From positions 12,958,001 through 13,022,000 of the forward strand of contig NC_071331.1 in the NCBI RefSeq assembly GCF_010183535.1: a stretch of 64,000 nucleotides of DNA, read 5' to 3'. The translations under genes were made by a program, and so were the position numbers. Origin of the DNA: Caenorhabditis remanei (Eukaryota; Nematoda; Chromadorea; Rhabditida; Rhabditidae). The notes below the pieces were generated by a model that did not search any database, had not been told where the DNA came from, and saw only the letters and a list, made by a program, of their open reading frames with translations. Shown piece after piece: positions 1 through 17,800 of the stretch. Position 1 is the stretch's first letter, and each line of letters begins with the position of its first letter.

Positions 1-2249
1 GAGGCGAAAAAGTCACCCAAGATATGTAAGTTATGAGGGCATTGTTAATAATTGGAAATAATTGAAAAATTATTTGCTGGAAATTCCCATGCTTCCCTAA
101 AATTTCCCACTGATTTTCTGTCTATCGGCAGTTCGTTTTTGTCAATATTCTGTTCCCTCCAGAATCGAGATATTTCGTACGAGACGCTCGGGGCGTTTGT
201 CTCAATAAGAAACCGAAAATTTTCAAAATTCATAAGTTCATCACTTCCTCCGATCCGTTGTCGATCACGATGCTGCTTTCGCTGAAAAATCTAAATTTTT
301 CCAAATTGCATCGGGATGCTATGAATCGAGACTCACGAAAATTCAGCTTGAGAGTTCTTCGAGAATCCCGACCCATAACATCGATGACTCATATTTTGGT
401 TAAATTCTGGAATTCCGATATTCCTACTCTCTGTGATTTTTGTCTGAAATAATCATCATAACATAACGTTGCCTCCATCACAATTTCCCTTCCCTTGTTG
501 GTTGGGAAACTGAAAACCACGGAATTGTGAGAATGTGAGTGTGTGTTGTCTCCCTTCCTATTGCTTCAGTTTGCTGGTGGCTAATTCATAAGCCCACTCT
601 CGTTTCCATCGAATTTTTCCCACGTCAATCGATATTTTGAGCCGCGACGGCGACTGCTGAGCTCGGCTCTCCTCGACATCTCGAAAAGCTCCCGAAGACA
701 GCTCCACTTTTTCTGAAGTCTGAGAATTTTTGTGGAGCATTGGAACGTATCGAAGAGAAGTTTGTTATCGATGAAGTGTAACCGAGAAACAAAGGTGATA
801 CCGACAGTTCTTCGGGGAAGCGAAGTTCATAAAAATATGCATAGTTGTCCATATTCATGTGGGAACTTTTAGCAGTGCCCATATCTGTTTGACGATGGCG
901 AGAGATAATTGAGAACTAAGAAACGCAGAATCTTAGCTTCACATGCATAATGATACGAAGAAATAGATCAAAGAGAGAGAGTCTCTATCAACTGAAGGTA
1001 CTGTACCTGTGGAATGAGTTGAAGTACCTGGAGGTGCCAGCTCTCTATTACATTGAACGAGCTCTATTGTATGCAGTGAACACACGAAGTGATTATAATG
1101 ATAATTAGATTCTAATGAGTCAATAGATCTAATGCGTTGCAAAGCGTATGGCCAGGGAGATTCATACTGGTTAAGCGGACAGTTGATGAGCTCGGTGTCA
1201 TGCTCACTTGGTTTGACGTCGTTTATCAGAAATGAAATGCCTTGGTTAGAAGATTTGTTAAATACCAAATTAGACTAAAATCTGGTACGGTGTTCAAAAC
1301 TAATTCGGCGGACCGGGATTTTTAGTTAGGCAAAATTTATCTTCGATAAAGAGCGAAGTGATGAACGTTTTCGCGCAAAGAAGAAATAATTTATAAGATT
1401 ACAAGCACTGCGACTGACTTTCAACTCACATGATATACTGATCTGTGAAGAATGTTCCTCTTTAGCTCATTCGTTTGAACATTGCGAAGATCTTCTCACA
1501 CACGAATCACTTGAGATCCTCTTACCTGATCACTTTCCCATAACTTTCTTGACTCTTCTTTCTCATTTGTTGTGTGATGAGAATCGGCGGCACAAGTCAA
1601 AAGGATGAGTTGTGTATACATGGGTACTGTAGAAGAGGAGACAAGTGAAAATCATTCAAGTTAATTGAGAAGTTTTATGAAGTAAAAGTAGCGAAGAGGA
1701 CAATGCGGTAGACCTTCAATGGATTAGGCATCCCGTTGTCTTCCGAACTTTTTCGACAGTTACTCAATTAGGGTTCCATGTTCATTCGTGAACTATTCCC
1801 CCTTGCTCTTTCACTATTGGATACCTAGACTCCGCCCCCTTGAGTTTGCCTTTCTACATGCTTCTCTACCAGAAAAGCTATAGACTATATGAAGAGAAAG
1901 AGTGTTATGGAGGCGTGGCGATTGAGTATCGGAGAAGGAAGAAAACCGAAAAGGGAGAAAAGGAGAGGAAAAGACGATTCGTTTTCCCACCCCGCTTTTC
2001 TTTCCATTGTGTGCTCTCCTTACTGACAGCCGGCTTCGTTCACCCTCTCCAGTCAGAAACCACCGTCCTTTTTTCTTTGGCCATCCGAGAGCTTCTACTA
2101 TTCCTGCCCTGGGAATCTTCGCATCGGGTATCCCACGACGAGAGCTACTTCTCCTTCGGGAAGACCCCCCTTCAAGACTCGACTTTCACGCGCCACCCAT
2201 CCATCCGGTCCCATCGTCTCCGTCGCCGCCAACGCCACGAGACTCCGAG
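1..2249 (+). promoter_or_regulatory. lag-1 upstream region with CSL-type binding sites
   Basis: No convincing coding exon was found here; the open frames are short and low-complexity. Six matches to the CSL consensus RTGGGAA are present: TTCCCAT at 84-90, TTCCCAC at 104-110, 617-623 and 1984-1990, GTGGGAA at 859-865, and TTCCCAT at 1535-1541. LAG-1 binds this consensus, and positive autoregulation of lag-1 in C. elegans is known to me from the literature, so these may be autoregulatory sites (inference). The same heptamer also occurs elsewhere in the window (near 9654, 10553 and 13387), so the enrichment is moderate. A possible acceptor, TTACTGACAG ending near 2028, would start the 5' UTR exon that carries the ATG at 2250. 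Confidence 0.45.
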
Positions 2250-6761
<4,512 letters not shown>

Positions 6762-7347
6762 ATCACTCTCCTGAGGAGTTACTGTATTTTTATTGTTACC
6801 CCCTCCTCTCCCACTCAATGCTAAAAATTCTTAGTTTCTCGGGTCGTTTCATTGAACCGTTCATCCCGCCTTTTCCCGCTTCCATTCACCAATTAATAAT
6901 CATTTCTAACTCGCTTTTTTTCCCGATTTTCTTGTTACCATTGGTTTTATTTTTCATTTTTTCTTTAATTTTTGATAATGTTCGGGTGGCTTCACCATCA
7001 TTCTCTCTCTCTCTCTCTCGGAATAATTTCTGCAATACTTTGCCTTTTTCTCACTCTCTTCCTCCCATCATCCTCTCGGATACAGTATTTCCTTTTTTTC
7101 TTAGAAAATCCTGTTGAATATGTTTCGGATCAAATTGTACTGGATTTTCATTTTAATATAATGGGCAAACCATTATTAATTAAGTATATAGATATAGATA
7201 TAATTAACACACGGTGGTGTCTCTTCTCCCTTTCCCATTTTACTCTTTTTCTTAACGATAAATAATCTGAAATGCTTAAAAAACGAATATTAACACTTGT
7301 TTATTCCGATGTTTCAGAAGTTACAGTTTCAGCTTTAGAATTGTTAT
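6762..7347. other. 3' region of lag-1, convergent with a small minus-strand gene
   Basis: Pyrimidine-rich 3' UTR-like sequence with a (CT)n run at 7002-7019. The open frames here are low-complexity and not believed to be coding. Confidence 0.5.
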
Positions 7348-7621
7348 TCATCCACGCATCCGGTTCGACATGATGTATCTCGGGTTTTGTGGAACTTCGA
7401 GATTCTCGTCGGTGTACATTTGACGCCATTGACCGCCATAAGTTTGGCTCTGGAATTGAGCATTTTTTCAGATTTCAGCCCACTCAAAAGGCTTCATTAT
7501 GGAAGCCCTAATGGAATCTTTTTCAATGAAAAATTGTACTTACAGTTGGTGAATTGAAGAACGGAAGAGCCAAAGTGGCTGAGATGAGAACGACAAGCAA
7601 GAGGACTTGGAAGAAACGCAT
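7348..7621 (-). CDS. Small secreted peptide, family not recognised
   Basis: Two exons, 7621-7544 and 7449-7348, joined at a canonical GTAAGT donor and TTCCAG acceptor in phase 0, encode 59 aa. The first 19 residues (MRFFQVLLLVVLISATLAL) form a clear signal peptide. The short mature part contains SQTYGGQWRQMYTDENLEV, then PQNPRYIMSNRMRG. There are no cysteines and no dibasic neuropeptide cleavage pattern. An acceptor (TATATTTCCAG) lies 6 bp upstream of the ATG, so the mRNA is probably SL trans-spliced. It could be a small extracellular or cuticle-associated peptide, but no function can be assigned. The splice signals, signal peptide and position between two real genes support it being genuine. 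Confidence 0.65.
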
Positions 7622-10600
7622 AGCTCTCTGGAAATATACGAAATTTCAGATTTATGGAATACAAAATTTCTTATTTTAGAAAAAGAGAAAGAAGGGAAAA
7701 AGGAAAAGCAATTATTATGAAAAAAGGGGGACTGAAATGAGAAAAAAATAGTAAAGAAGGATAACAATGAGTAGAAAGATGAGAAATTTAAGTGACGAAA
7801 ATAGTATAGTTTAAGGATGAAATTTTGATGTATACATGATGATTTGAGATTGTAAACAATTTAAAAATCTGATAGTTTCCAAAGCTTAAGAATCCTGAAC
7901 TGGAAAGAGTCCAAAAAATGAAAACCTAATAAATATAACCACCGGAAACCGGAAACTTTTAAGGTGAAGTTCAAGAATTCAAAGTGTTCACAGATCATTT
8001 TTCAGAGGTTTTTCGGGTTTCCAATGACGCAAAAGAAGGATTTTCTGACGACAGACGTCGAAAAAGCATACTTCTGAAAAAATAATTTTGAGTATGGTGC
8101 GCTCATTTTCAGTTCTGCCATAAACTTTAGACATAGTAAGGAAACTGTCCTGAAATAGTTGACAATTTTTAAAATTTTCGAAGTTTTAATTAAGAATGAG
8201 CTTAAAACTTGACTCTCATTCCCGGTTGTCGAATAAGTGGCATGGCCCTTCGTCGGAAATAAATCATTCAAACAGCAGTTTTACAGTAATCTAGTCGGGT
8301 GACTTGAGATGACAGAGAATATTCAGAGTCATTGTCAAAAAGTCTATGAAGTATCTTTATCAAGATGAAAAATTCTTCTGGAACCTTGAGCTCAAACTAC
8401 ATTCACTCTTGGTATACAAAGAACTAAAAGAATAAACAATATAGTTCTCTTGTTCTCTCATAAATGATTCGTTTCCAATCTGAATAAAATGAAAAAAGAA
8501 GAGAAGTAAATGGTAATGTTCATTACGAAAATGCCCTTTTCTTCCCATCTCTCAAAATGAAAAATGCAAAAACTGACATCTTCTTCTGAGATTGACATTT
8601 CCAATTATGAATCTGAAGGTGGCAGCTAGTGCAGAAATAATGAGAAAACGAAGGCTTGAGATGGATAGATGCTGAATAAGTTTTGGTATTTTGGTCCTAG
8701 TTTCAACAAAAGAACAAGTTTGAACTCCCAGTGAATTCCTTATTGTGAATCAAGGTATCTCTGGAGAACGAAAAATAATTATTTTAATGTGTTTGTTCTG
8801 AGCTACCTCCTTTAGATGATGGAGTGTCTCGGCTCTCTTGAAAATAATCAGGAAATTCTGGAGGAACGTGAACTATGTTTATGTACTCTGTGTTATCATA
8901 AACAGTTCCGACTAGTGTTTTCACACTACCACTGTTTTAAAAGGATAATAAGATAACTGGCTGCTAATTAACGATGTATTCATACCAAGAACTTCACTTT
9001 CAACTGAATCTAGTTTATTGTGCTGATAGCAGGTAAACAGAGTTCTTCAAACTTATTTCGTTCATAAATTGAGGTCATATCGATTCCTAGTTTAGTAGAT
9101 TAATCGATTACCAGATTTATCTGCATAACAAAAACTAATCAGACATCTCTGAAAAGAAAAACTAACAAAATGTATGATTTATGTATTACAACTCAAGGCA
9201 ATGACAAGTCACAGCTTTGTCTGATTCTAATGTAGAAAAGTAGTCTCGGAAGTTTTTTCAATTGATTCAATTCAGGTCATTCTAAAATGAAACTTCATTG
9301 TTATCTACGAACACGTAAACAAACCATATCAAACAATAGAAGTTATCCGAAAGAAAAAGGGATTTGATACGAGGAAGTTATCTTTTTCAAAAGAAATCAT
9401 TGACTCATCTGCTAGACAAAGCTCTGAAGCCGAGACGTCTTCTCTTCTTTTTATATAGCAAGCGAAAGTGGGCGGAGCGAAGGGAATACTTACATTTTAA
9501 GCTCACGGAGGACAAGAAAAAGTGACGTTTTTTTCTGTTTTAGTGAGTCAAGAAATACAATGATTTTGATTCTTCGCACATCGCATTCAGAGGAATTGGT
9601 TTCAGAACTCTATTTTATACTGTACTTCCTTGAATGGGCGTGGCCTGCCCACCCACTTCCCACGAAACTTTTCGAGAATGAGATGAAAGAAAAACAATGG
9701 AAGGAACCGAATTTCCGCTTGAATTTCCTTCTTTCTTGATCCTGATTTTCACTTTTTTGAAAAGTTTGGAAAAAGAAGAAAATGGATTTTGCAGGAAAGA
9801 AAGGGAATAAAAAATACGAAGGTGGGCGAGAAACTTCTGAACTCAGAAGTCAACAAAGAAGTCGTCTTTTCTCTTTTGAATGAGTAATTAACCTCGTGAG
9901 ATTTGAAGGATGTTTGGAGTGTGATTTCAGCAGAAGAAGAAGATTCTGAAGAAGTCACGTCATCTGAAGTTGGGAAGTCACTGTAAGTAGTCTAATCCCT
10001 TCGAAGTTTCACGGCGCCCCAGACGTTTTCAAAAGGTTCCAGAGTCCCAAATCGACGGCGCCCACTCATTATGCAAAGAGAAAAGTTAAGAACCAAAACC
10101 TGAGAAATCAGGGAGAGCGTCTTTTAATGAGCAAAAACGATGCATATGAATAATTAACGAAGAAGATGAAAAGAGAAAAAATTAGAAGATATGATTTTTG
10201 AATCTTGGGACTTCCACAGATGACGTGCCAAACGTTAGAATTTATTTAAGTCTGGAATCAAATATGGCGAAGCCTTGATAACGACACAAACATCAAATCT
10301 GAATTTATTTCAAATCGGCTCCAAAAATGATATTTTTAGGGCTGTAATAATGTGTAAGTATCTTTCCACTTTTTGCTATGCATTTTTTATAGTTTCAGAT
10401 GCTAAACCGCATCGGTTTCAGCTCTATTCTGACCCTTTTTGATAATTCTTCTTCAATATCGTCGATAGAGTACACAAATCGAAGAGACGCAGACACACAA
10501 ATTAAAGGGACATGACATTATTCCTGCGCGGGTCTCGCAACGGCCTCTTTTTTCCCACCGCGAGTTTGAATTTTATGGATTTTCTGTTGCCGGTTTTGGC

Positions 10601-10716
10601 TTGTTTTTGTTTGTTTTTTCCGTGTAAATTGATGGTTTAACACTGTTTTGACATTTTAGCGTGAATGTGTCTGTTAAATTCAATACTGAAACAAAGAGAA
10701 CCATTATTTTCAGAAA
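7622..10716. other. 3.1 kb intergenic region upstream of the small peptide gene and zen-4
   Basis: This stretch separates two divergently transcribed genes. Reading frames here are short and purine- or pyrimidine-rich. I see no exon chain, RNA gene or inverted-repeat element. The last 250 bp look like the zen-4 promoter. Confidence 0.5.
10484..10716 (+). promoter_or_regulatory. zen-4 proximal promoter and trans-splice acceptor
   Basis: GAGACGCAG at 10484-10492 is the reverse complement of CTGCGTCTC, an octamer-type motif I recall as common in Caenorhabditis promoters. A locally GC-rich block (around 10525-10563) and T-rich runs follow. TATTTTCAG ending at 10713 lies 3 bp before the ATG and is almost certainly an SL1 trans-splice site. 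Confidence 0.5.
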
Positions 10717-13700
10717 ATGGCGTCACGAAAACGAGGAATAACGCCGGCACGAGACCAAGTTCGACGTAAGAAGCTGTCTCTCGACGAGACCGACAATATT
10801 GAAGTTTTTTGCCGTCTTTGCCCGTATTCTGGCTCGACGCCAAGCCTCAAGGCAATCGATGACCTATCCATACAAACATTGCTTCCGCCACCCCAATTCA
10901 GGCGTGAGAATGCACCACAAGTCGAGAAAATCTTCGGATTTGGACGTGTTTTCTCAGAAGCCGATGGACAGGAAGTCGTTTTCGAACAAACTTCTGTGGA
11001 CTTGATTGTAAATCTTCTGAAGGGCCAGAACTCTTTGTTATTCACTTATGGAGTTACCGGATCCGGAAAAACGTACACAATGACTGGAAAACCCACGGAG
11101 AGCGATACGGGATTGTTGCCTCGAACACTCGATGTAATTTTCAATAGTGTGAATAATCGGTCAGTAACGAGATAATTTCATTTAGTTTAGCTTTTCATGT
11201 TTCAGTGTCGACAAATGCATATTCTATCCGGCGGCTTTGAATACTTTCGAGATTCGTTCAACCCTCGATGCTCACATGAAACGCCATCAAATGGCCACCG
11301 ATCGTCTTTCCACATCTCGAGAAATCACCGATCGTTACTATGAAGCTATAAAGCTATCTGGATATGACGATAACATGGTGTGCTCCGTGTTTGTTAGTTA
11401 TGTTGAGATCTACAACAACTACTGCTACGATTTATTAGAAGACGCTAAGAATGGGTAAGGGAAATATAGAATAATATATCTAGTCCAGCTACAGAGAAGA
11501 CACAGTTTAATCAAATTAACTTTCTAACAACCTTCCGTAGTTCCAGAGTGTTGACAAAGCGAGAACTCCGTCAAGATCGCCAGCAACAAGTTTATGTCGA
11601 TGGAGCCAAAGATGTGGAAGTATCGTCGAGTGAAGAAGCTCTCGAAGTATTCTGTCTCGGAGAGGAACGTCGACGTGTCTCGTCCACTATTCTTAACAAA
11701 GATTCGTCTCGTTCTCATTCTGTTTTCACTATCAAGTTGGTCATGGCTCCAAGAGCCTACGAGACGAAGACTGTATATCCAGTAATGGACTCGTCGCAGA
11801 TTGTTGTATCGCAGTTGTGCTTGGTGGATTTGGCAGGATCTGAAAGGTTTGTCGAACGTTTTCTTTCGAACAGATTTTCCAACTGGTTTTTTATTCCAGA
11901 GCAAAGCGTACCCAAAATATGGGAGAACGCCTCGCCGAAGCCAATTCTATTAATCAATCTCTCATGAATCTCCGACAATGTATCGATGTTCTTCGACGGA
12001 ACCAGAAGAGTACTTCCAATGTCGAACAAGTTCCTTATCGTCAGTCGAAACTGACACATCTGTTCAAGACTTACCTGGAAGGCAATGGAAAGATCCGAAT
12101 GGTGATCTGTGTAAACCCTAAACCAGATGATTATGATGAAAATCTGGTAATTTAAATATTGAACATTATTGAAAGACTATTTGACGTTTCAGAGCGCTCT
12201 CGCTTTTGCCGAAGAATCTCAGACGATTGAAGTTAAGAAACAAGTTGAAAGGATGCCAACGGATCGTATTCCTCATTCTTTCTTCTCGCAATGGAACTCT
12301 GAACTCGATGGAGCAGTTCGAATCGACGTTGACGAACGCAGTGAGACGCCATGTCCACCAACATTCTGTTTGAGGGTAAGAGTTTGCTCGAAGAGTTTCT
12401 CAAAACATAGTTGTTCAATTTTCAGGATTACAACGACAACGACACTGTTGAGTCGATGCGTAATTATGCCCGGAAGCTTGCCGAGCTTCAGAACTCGTCA
12501 GAAGACGGCGCATCGACTTCTCTGTTATCGGTTATTCGTCAATATATGATGGAGGCTGACTACCAGCGGATCGAAATCGCCCGCCTCAAAAACAGTCTTG
12601 ATGAAAGAGATAAAGAAGTTGAAAGATTGACCGGATTTGTCAAAAAATACAAAAGAGAATGTCATGGATTGAGAGAACGTGTTGCGAAGTACGAACAAGG
12701 AGAACAGGAAACCCAAATGGCAATGGAGAAACTTGTCGAGCAAAACATGGAGGACCGGAAGACGATTCAATCACAAAAGAAGGCGATACGAAATGTTCGT
12801 GGAATCATAGACAACCCATCGCCATCTGTTGCTTCCCTCCGATCTCGTTTTGATCAAGAGAATATGGGACTACAGCCGACTGCTCCAATGCAAACACCAC
12901 CTCCACCATATCAAACTCCTGGACGACAACCTGTATTCAGAAAACGGCTCGAAATGACCACCTCGACTACTGCAGTCAATAGTGCCTCCTCTGGAGCTAA
13001 CGGACAGCAGGGATACGTGAATCCAAAGTATCAAAGACGCTCGAAATCGGCATCGCGTCTTCTCGATCACCAGCCACTTCATCGCGTGCCAACTGGAACG
13101 GTTCTTCAAAGTCGTACCCCAGGAAATGCGATAAGAACTACTAAGCCAGAGGTGAGTTCTATTGTTCTATGATGAGTATCATAATAATCCTTCTTGCAGC
13201 TTCACCAACTGAACAAATCTGGCGAATACCGTTTAACTCATCAAGAAGTTGATCAAGAGGGCAACATCAGTACCAACATAGTCAAGGTAACCCCCGTTGT
13301 TTCCATCCGTCTATAAGCATGCCAAGTGACTCTTATCGTATCGTATCTGCATTTCCTCCCACTTTGTCCCTCACCTTTGTTCATTTTCCCACTTAACTCC
13401 TATAGTTTCCCCACGTGTTTCGTTTTTCACTCTGCACCTCTAACTCATTCTAACAGGGAACTTCGAATATTCCAATGGTTCGAATGGAGGACTCGCAAAG
13501 CAGTTCATATTCACCTTGTTCTGATGTTAAGTCTATAACCATTTACTCGAATTATGAAGAGTTGGAAGAGTAGAAAAGACAAAGGAAAGCAAGGATTGTG
13601 TGGAGAAGGAATTCAATTTTTGTAGCTGTTTGATGAGTATGATGTTTTCTTGTTTTGATTGTATTTTTTCTGATTGTGCATTTATTCGCTTGCAGCGTTT

Positions 13701-14009
13701 CAGAAGCGCTTGCATTGCATGGCTAGTCTTATTTAGATTAATTCTGCATGAGTTTTGCAAAAAATTGGCCAGAACAGCAAAATTTCATTTATCTATTAGG
13801 CAGTTTGTCGGACAAACCGATCCAATTCGATCAAAGAGAAATAAAACTTATATTTTAGTTTCGCTTGAAGTGCTCGCTGCATTCTTCCAATAAAGTTCTA
13901 ACTATGGCTATTTCAGGGTGACGTGATTCCAACAGTCTCTGGCGGAACCGCCGTTTTCTTCCACGACATTGAAAAGCTGACACATGAATCGCCGGCTACA
14001 CGAAAATAA
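10717..14009 (+). CDS. zen-4: ZEN-4, kinesin-6 (MKLP1) subunit of centralspindlin
   Basis: Plus-end motor that with CYK-4 bundles the central spindle for cytokinesis. Exons: 10717-11159, 11206-11454, 11547-11846, 11900-12146, 12193-12375, 12426-13151, 13200-13286, 13917-14009, in consistent frame, 775 aa. Motor motifs: P-loop GVTGSGKTYT in exon 1, switch I NKDSSRSHSVF in exon 3, switch II LVDLAGSER at the exon 3/4 junction, and NSINQSLMNLR. The kinesin-6 insertion follows the P-loop region (around FYPAALNTFEIRSTLDAHMK). The neck linker and long coiled coil lie in exon 6 (RIEIARLKNSLDERDKEVER), followed by a basic, proline-rich tail. Exon 3 has two in-frame acceptors 6 bp apart (11541 or 11547); 11547 is chosen because it gives GVLTKRE, as I recall for C. 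elegans. An alternative last exon is possible at 13457. The gene ends convergently with the zinc-finger gene. Confidence 0.95.
13457..13573 (+). CDS. zen-4: Possible alternative terminal exon of zen-4
   Basis: Inside the last zen-4 intron, an acceptor (CATTCTAACAG) is followed by 38 open codons in the same phase (0) as the upstream donor at 13287, then TAG at 13571-13573. The peptide is Ser/acidic-rich (GTSNIPMVRMEDSQSSSYSP, then a SITIYSNYEELEE tail), which is not what random AT-rich intron would give. AATAAA hexamers further on (near 13841 and 13890) could serve as poly(A) signals. It would replace the 30-residue tail encoded at 13917-14009. No transcript evidence is available to me. Confidence 0.5.
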   Translation, partial: GTSNIPMVRMEDSQSSSYSPCSDVKSITIYSNYEELEE

Positions 14010-14816
14010 GAGATTGAAGGCTCCACCATCATTATTTCATTCAATCCATCCATCGGTTGCTTCATCTTCACATTTTATAATTTCTCTCCCCCAATCCACT
14101 TTCCTGTCAATTCTCTGTACCATACTTCTTCGAAATATTTATTAATGTATTATTTTTTGTCTTTTCTGAGAAGAATTCTAAATTATTACCTCGTACATAC
14201 CGATCATCCATTCATAATCCCATTTTCAACATCTCAAAGAGCACGCCTATTTTTTTGTTAATTTTCATTGTAATGATCTTTCACACCCATTTCTACGCAG
14301 AATTTCTTTTTTATATCGATCTGAAATCTTTTTCATTTATTTCATCTCACCACCATCACTTATGACGACGATTTGACTACTAGTAAATGCTTTTGTATTT
14401 TATAATAATTTCTTGGTGTCGTGTTAGAAAAATAGTAATAATTTAATTTTCATTTTTTTTTCTGCAATTAATCAAATCAAATAAATAACGACCCGATTTA
14501 GGCCAAGGGTACATAGAAAATGTTGGATGGGAACGGAGTCAAAAAAGGCACGTTTTTATACAAATAATAATTTTAGGTGAGAGGGGCTTTACGCGTTGTT
14601 CGAGATTACTCTAAAAATAAAAGAAAAATAGGAATATTCATGAAGAAGAGAAAAGGTAGAAGAGGTCAGAAGAAATATTGATTATCTGTGAATTTTGATT
14701 TCTGCGGGGATGAGAAGATTCTGAATGAAAACGATTCAGATGAGAGGGGGCAGAGGCGAGACAAGATCAGAAACACGTGGAGAAAATGGATAGAAAAGAG
14801 AAAAAAACATGGATTC
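14010..14816. other. Shared 3' region of zen-4 and the zinc-finger gene
   Basis: The two genes end tail to tail. The region is AT-rich 3' UTR sequence with AATAAA at 14480-14485 on the plus strand as a candidate zen-4 poly(A) signal. No other gene is visible. Confidence 0.55.
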
Positions 14817-17800
14817 CTAAAGAGTATTTTTGATTTGAGTGAACACATTCGCTGCATTCATCATGAACATATTCTCAGGAGTTGCCGTTGTCGTCAGGAA
14901 GTTCGAAACGTTCGAGATTAGCTGAAAACGAGAAATTAGAAGAGGTTGCATTTGAAAGTTTAGATACAGAAAAAGTAGAAAAAAGTCACTCACCTGTCGA
15001 GTCATCTGCCTGTAATTCTCGAATTCCTCGTCCTTCTTCAATACTTGTTGCTCCAAATCATGAACTCTCTGCCAACTATTCGTACAATCTTTACACGAAG
15101 AAGTAGTAGAAGATTCAGAAATTGTTGGCTGAGGAGAGGCACCGGATGAACTCGATGGGCTCACGGAGCTCTGTTCCAAGCATGAAGACTCCATAAGTTG
15201 AAGAGGAGACGTCTTCTGAGGACTGGAGGCACACGAGGTGTCAGTTGCTGGATCGGAATCAGAACCGAGAGGTGTTGGCTCGTTTCCCAATGAAATTGTT
15301 GGATGGGAGTGATGATGATGTGGAAGATTCAGAAGAGTGGAATCAATCGATAAGTGGGGATTCTGATTTGTGAAATGTTGCATGTACATGTGAAGAGTGA
15401 ATGATGACTGATTGTTGAATTGAGATTTACAGAGCATACAAGTCAGATTGATGGGCAGGGTGGGAGCTGAAAATTGAAGAGTTTAGATGGATTACTGTTT
15501 CAAGAGAGGCACAAAGGATCCTGACATTTTCATAAAACTGCTTTTCTGAACTTCTTCTCACCTGGAATCTCAAATCCTCCAACTTTGATATCTTCATTTT
15601 TCAGAATATTCGTTTCATTATTGTTATTATTATTGAGAATATTCTCTTGTTGCTTCACCAGAAGTGTTTTAAATGCACTTCTCTGATTCTCTTGTTGTTG
15701 AATTAACAGCTTCTGTGCCATCTTTGCAATCGTTTCAGGTGAGAGAACAATTTGTTCTTGCTTCACGGCGAATGCATTTTCTAGACCAGCTTTCATGGTA
15801 GGCGTCAGCAAGGAACGGATGGGAGAGGATCTGGAATGGAAATGAGTTTATATTGAAGGTTGATTGATCAGTTCTCCTACTGCTCACGTTTTTCTATATT
15901 AGATTAACCTAATATTCCGAAACAGAAATATTTCATACTGAACTGACATTGGTTGAAAAGAACAGGAAAGAACTACAGTATTGAACGAACGTGTGTCGTT
16001 TCTTACTCAGTCTTCAGTCAGAAATGTTTTTGTCTGTTTCAGACAGTTTTTGAATAAAGATCAATTAACTAAATTTCAGTTGCGCATTCATATAATCCTT
16101 TCACTTACGGTTTTCCCTTGCATTTCAGATGATGCTCATCCAGCATAACTTGTTTCAAAAACGACCTTCCACACTGTAAACACGAGAATCCGCGTTCTTG
16201 ATGAATCTTCATGTGCCTATTCAGATCGAACTGAAAATCAAATTATATTACGAAAATTCAAAATTTGTCATTGATACTCACCTTAAAAATGAATGTTTTG
16301 TGACATTGTGGACACTCGTGAGGTCTGCCACCGGAATGAATCATCAAGTGTTGAGTGAGATGACCTTTCTGAAAACAATAGGAAAGAGTTAAAAGCAGGG
16401 AAGACCGTAGTAGTTAGTTGTGTAAACAGAGTACCTGACAACAGAAAGTATCTGCCGGTTTTATGAATTTTGAATATCAAAAAAAAGTTAAATCAGTTTC
16501 ACTGTCTCCATATAAATCTTGTTTCAATAATGTTGTTGTTTTCGAATTTACCTGAAAGAATGCTTTATTGCAGTGTGGACAGACATGTGATCGTTCTCCG
16601 GTATGCCACATCCAATGCTTTTTCAGTAATTGACGAGTTCCAAACTCTTTTCCACATTGAGTACACTGAAAAGCAAAACTTTGGTTGATTGAATTTCAAA
16701 AATTAGTCAAAACAAAAAATCAAATACAGTTTCATCTGGTATTCAAGATGCCTTGCTGGTATCTTGAACTGATCGATATTCAATAAATGTTTCCGATACT
16801 TACACTATGTGGTTGCTCTCCACTATGAATCCTCATATGAGTTGCCAATTCTCTTTTCACTGCAAACATCTCATGACAATCTTCACATTCATATCGTGCT
16901 TTATCTCCAGATGACTTCTCTGAAGGCGTCGTTGGATTCATGGAAATGTGGGAGGAGTCTGTGTCGGATAGACTGTCCGAGTCTTCAATTTTCACTTTTA
17001 TCATTGTCATCTGGAAATTGAAAAGATGAGGAATGACAAAAAAGGTATTTGAAATAGAGTGGGTTGTAGAATAAAATATCAAACTAATAAAAGCAAATTG
17101 GAATGGTTGGATGACCAAAGTAATGAGTTTTGATAACTGCTCTGTTTTTCACAGTTGGGAAGTGAATGAGGTTTGTAGCAGATGTCATTCAATGGATGTT
17201 TCATTTTGGAATATGAAGTTTTTTATCCAAAAATGGGATGTTGTGGCAGGTGCAAACGGGAAAAGGGTAGGCTAGGGAGTCTACATGTACTGTGAGAAGG
17301 AGAATGCGAAAGTTCATGGAAAATTGATCAGGAAGGAGTTTCGAGGAAAGTTTGATGTGTTCATCTTTTAGAAATATCAACTGCCTAATAGTCTGACATC
17401 AGCTCTTCTTATTATCAGAAGCCCAACAGAATACCAGCTTATTTCTCCATAATTTACTGATGATATCAGTGGATCAGACCGGAAGGAATGGACTAGGACA
17501 CACAGAAATACACGCACGGATACTAAACAAAAAAGTGAAGACGAATGTGCTCTGTATCGCTTATGAGCATCTTGACTCCTCCGGGCTCTCCGTTCTTCTC
17601 TGGTGTCGGTTGGTACCAGGAAAGATCAGAGGTCCGATGGAAAAAAGAGATCGGGAAGAATATGCAAATGGCTGTGAGGAAGTAAGAGAGAGTGTGTAAG
17701 AACGCCTGCTAACCGAATGCTTCTGACGGACGGAGCAAGGAAGGGCGATATGTGTGCGTGGCACCAACGCGCACCAATCAAGACACGCCCACTTTTTGGA

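Noticed and set aside
939..1268. 109-codon open frame on the minus strand upstream of lag-1
   Set aside because: No homology recognised, no splice or trans-splice support, and it lies in the lag-1 regulatory region.
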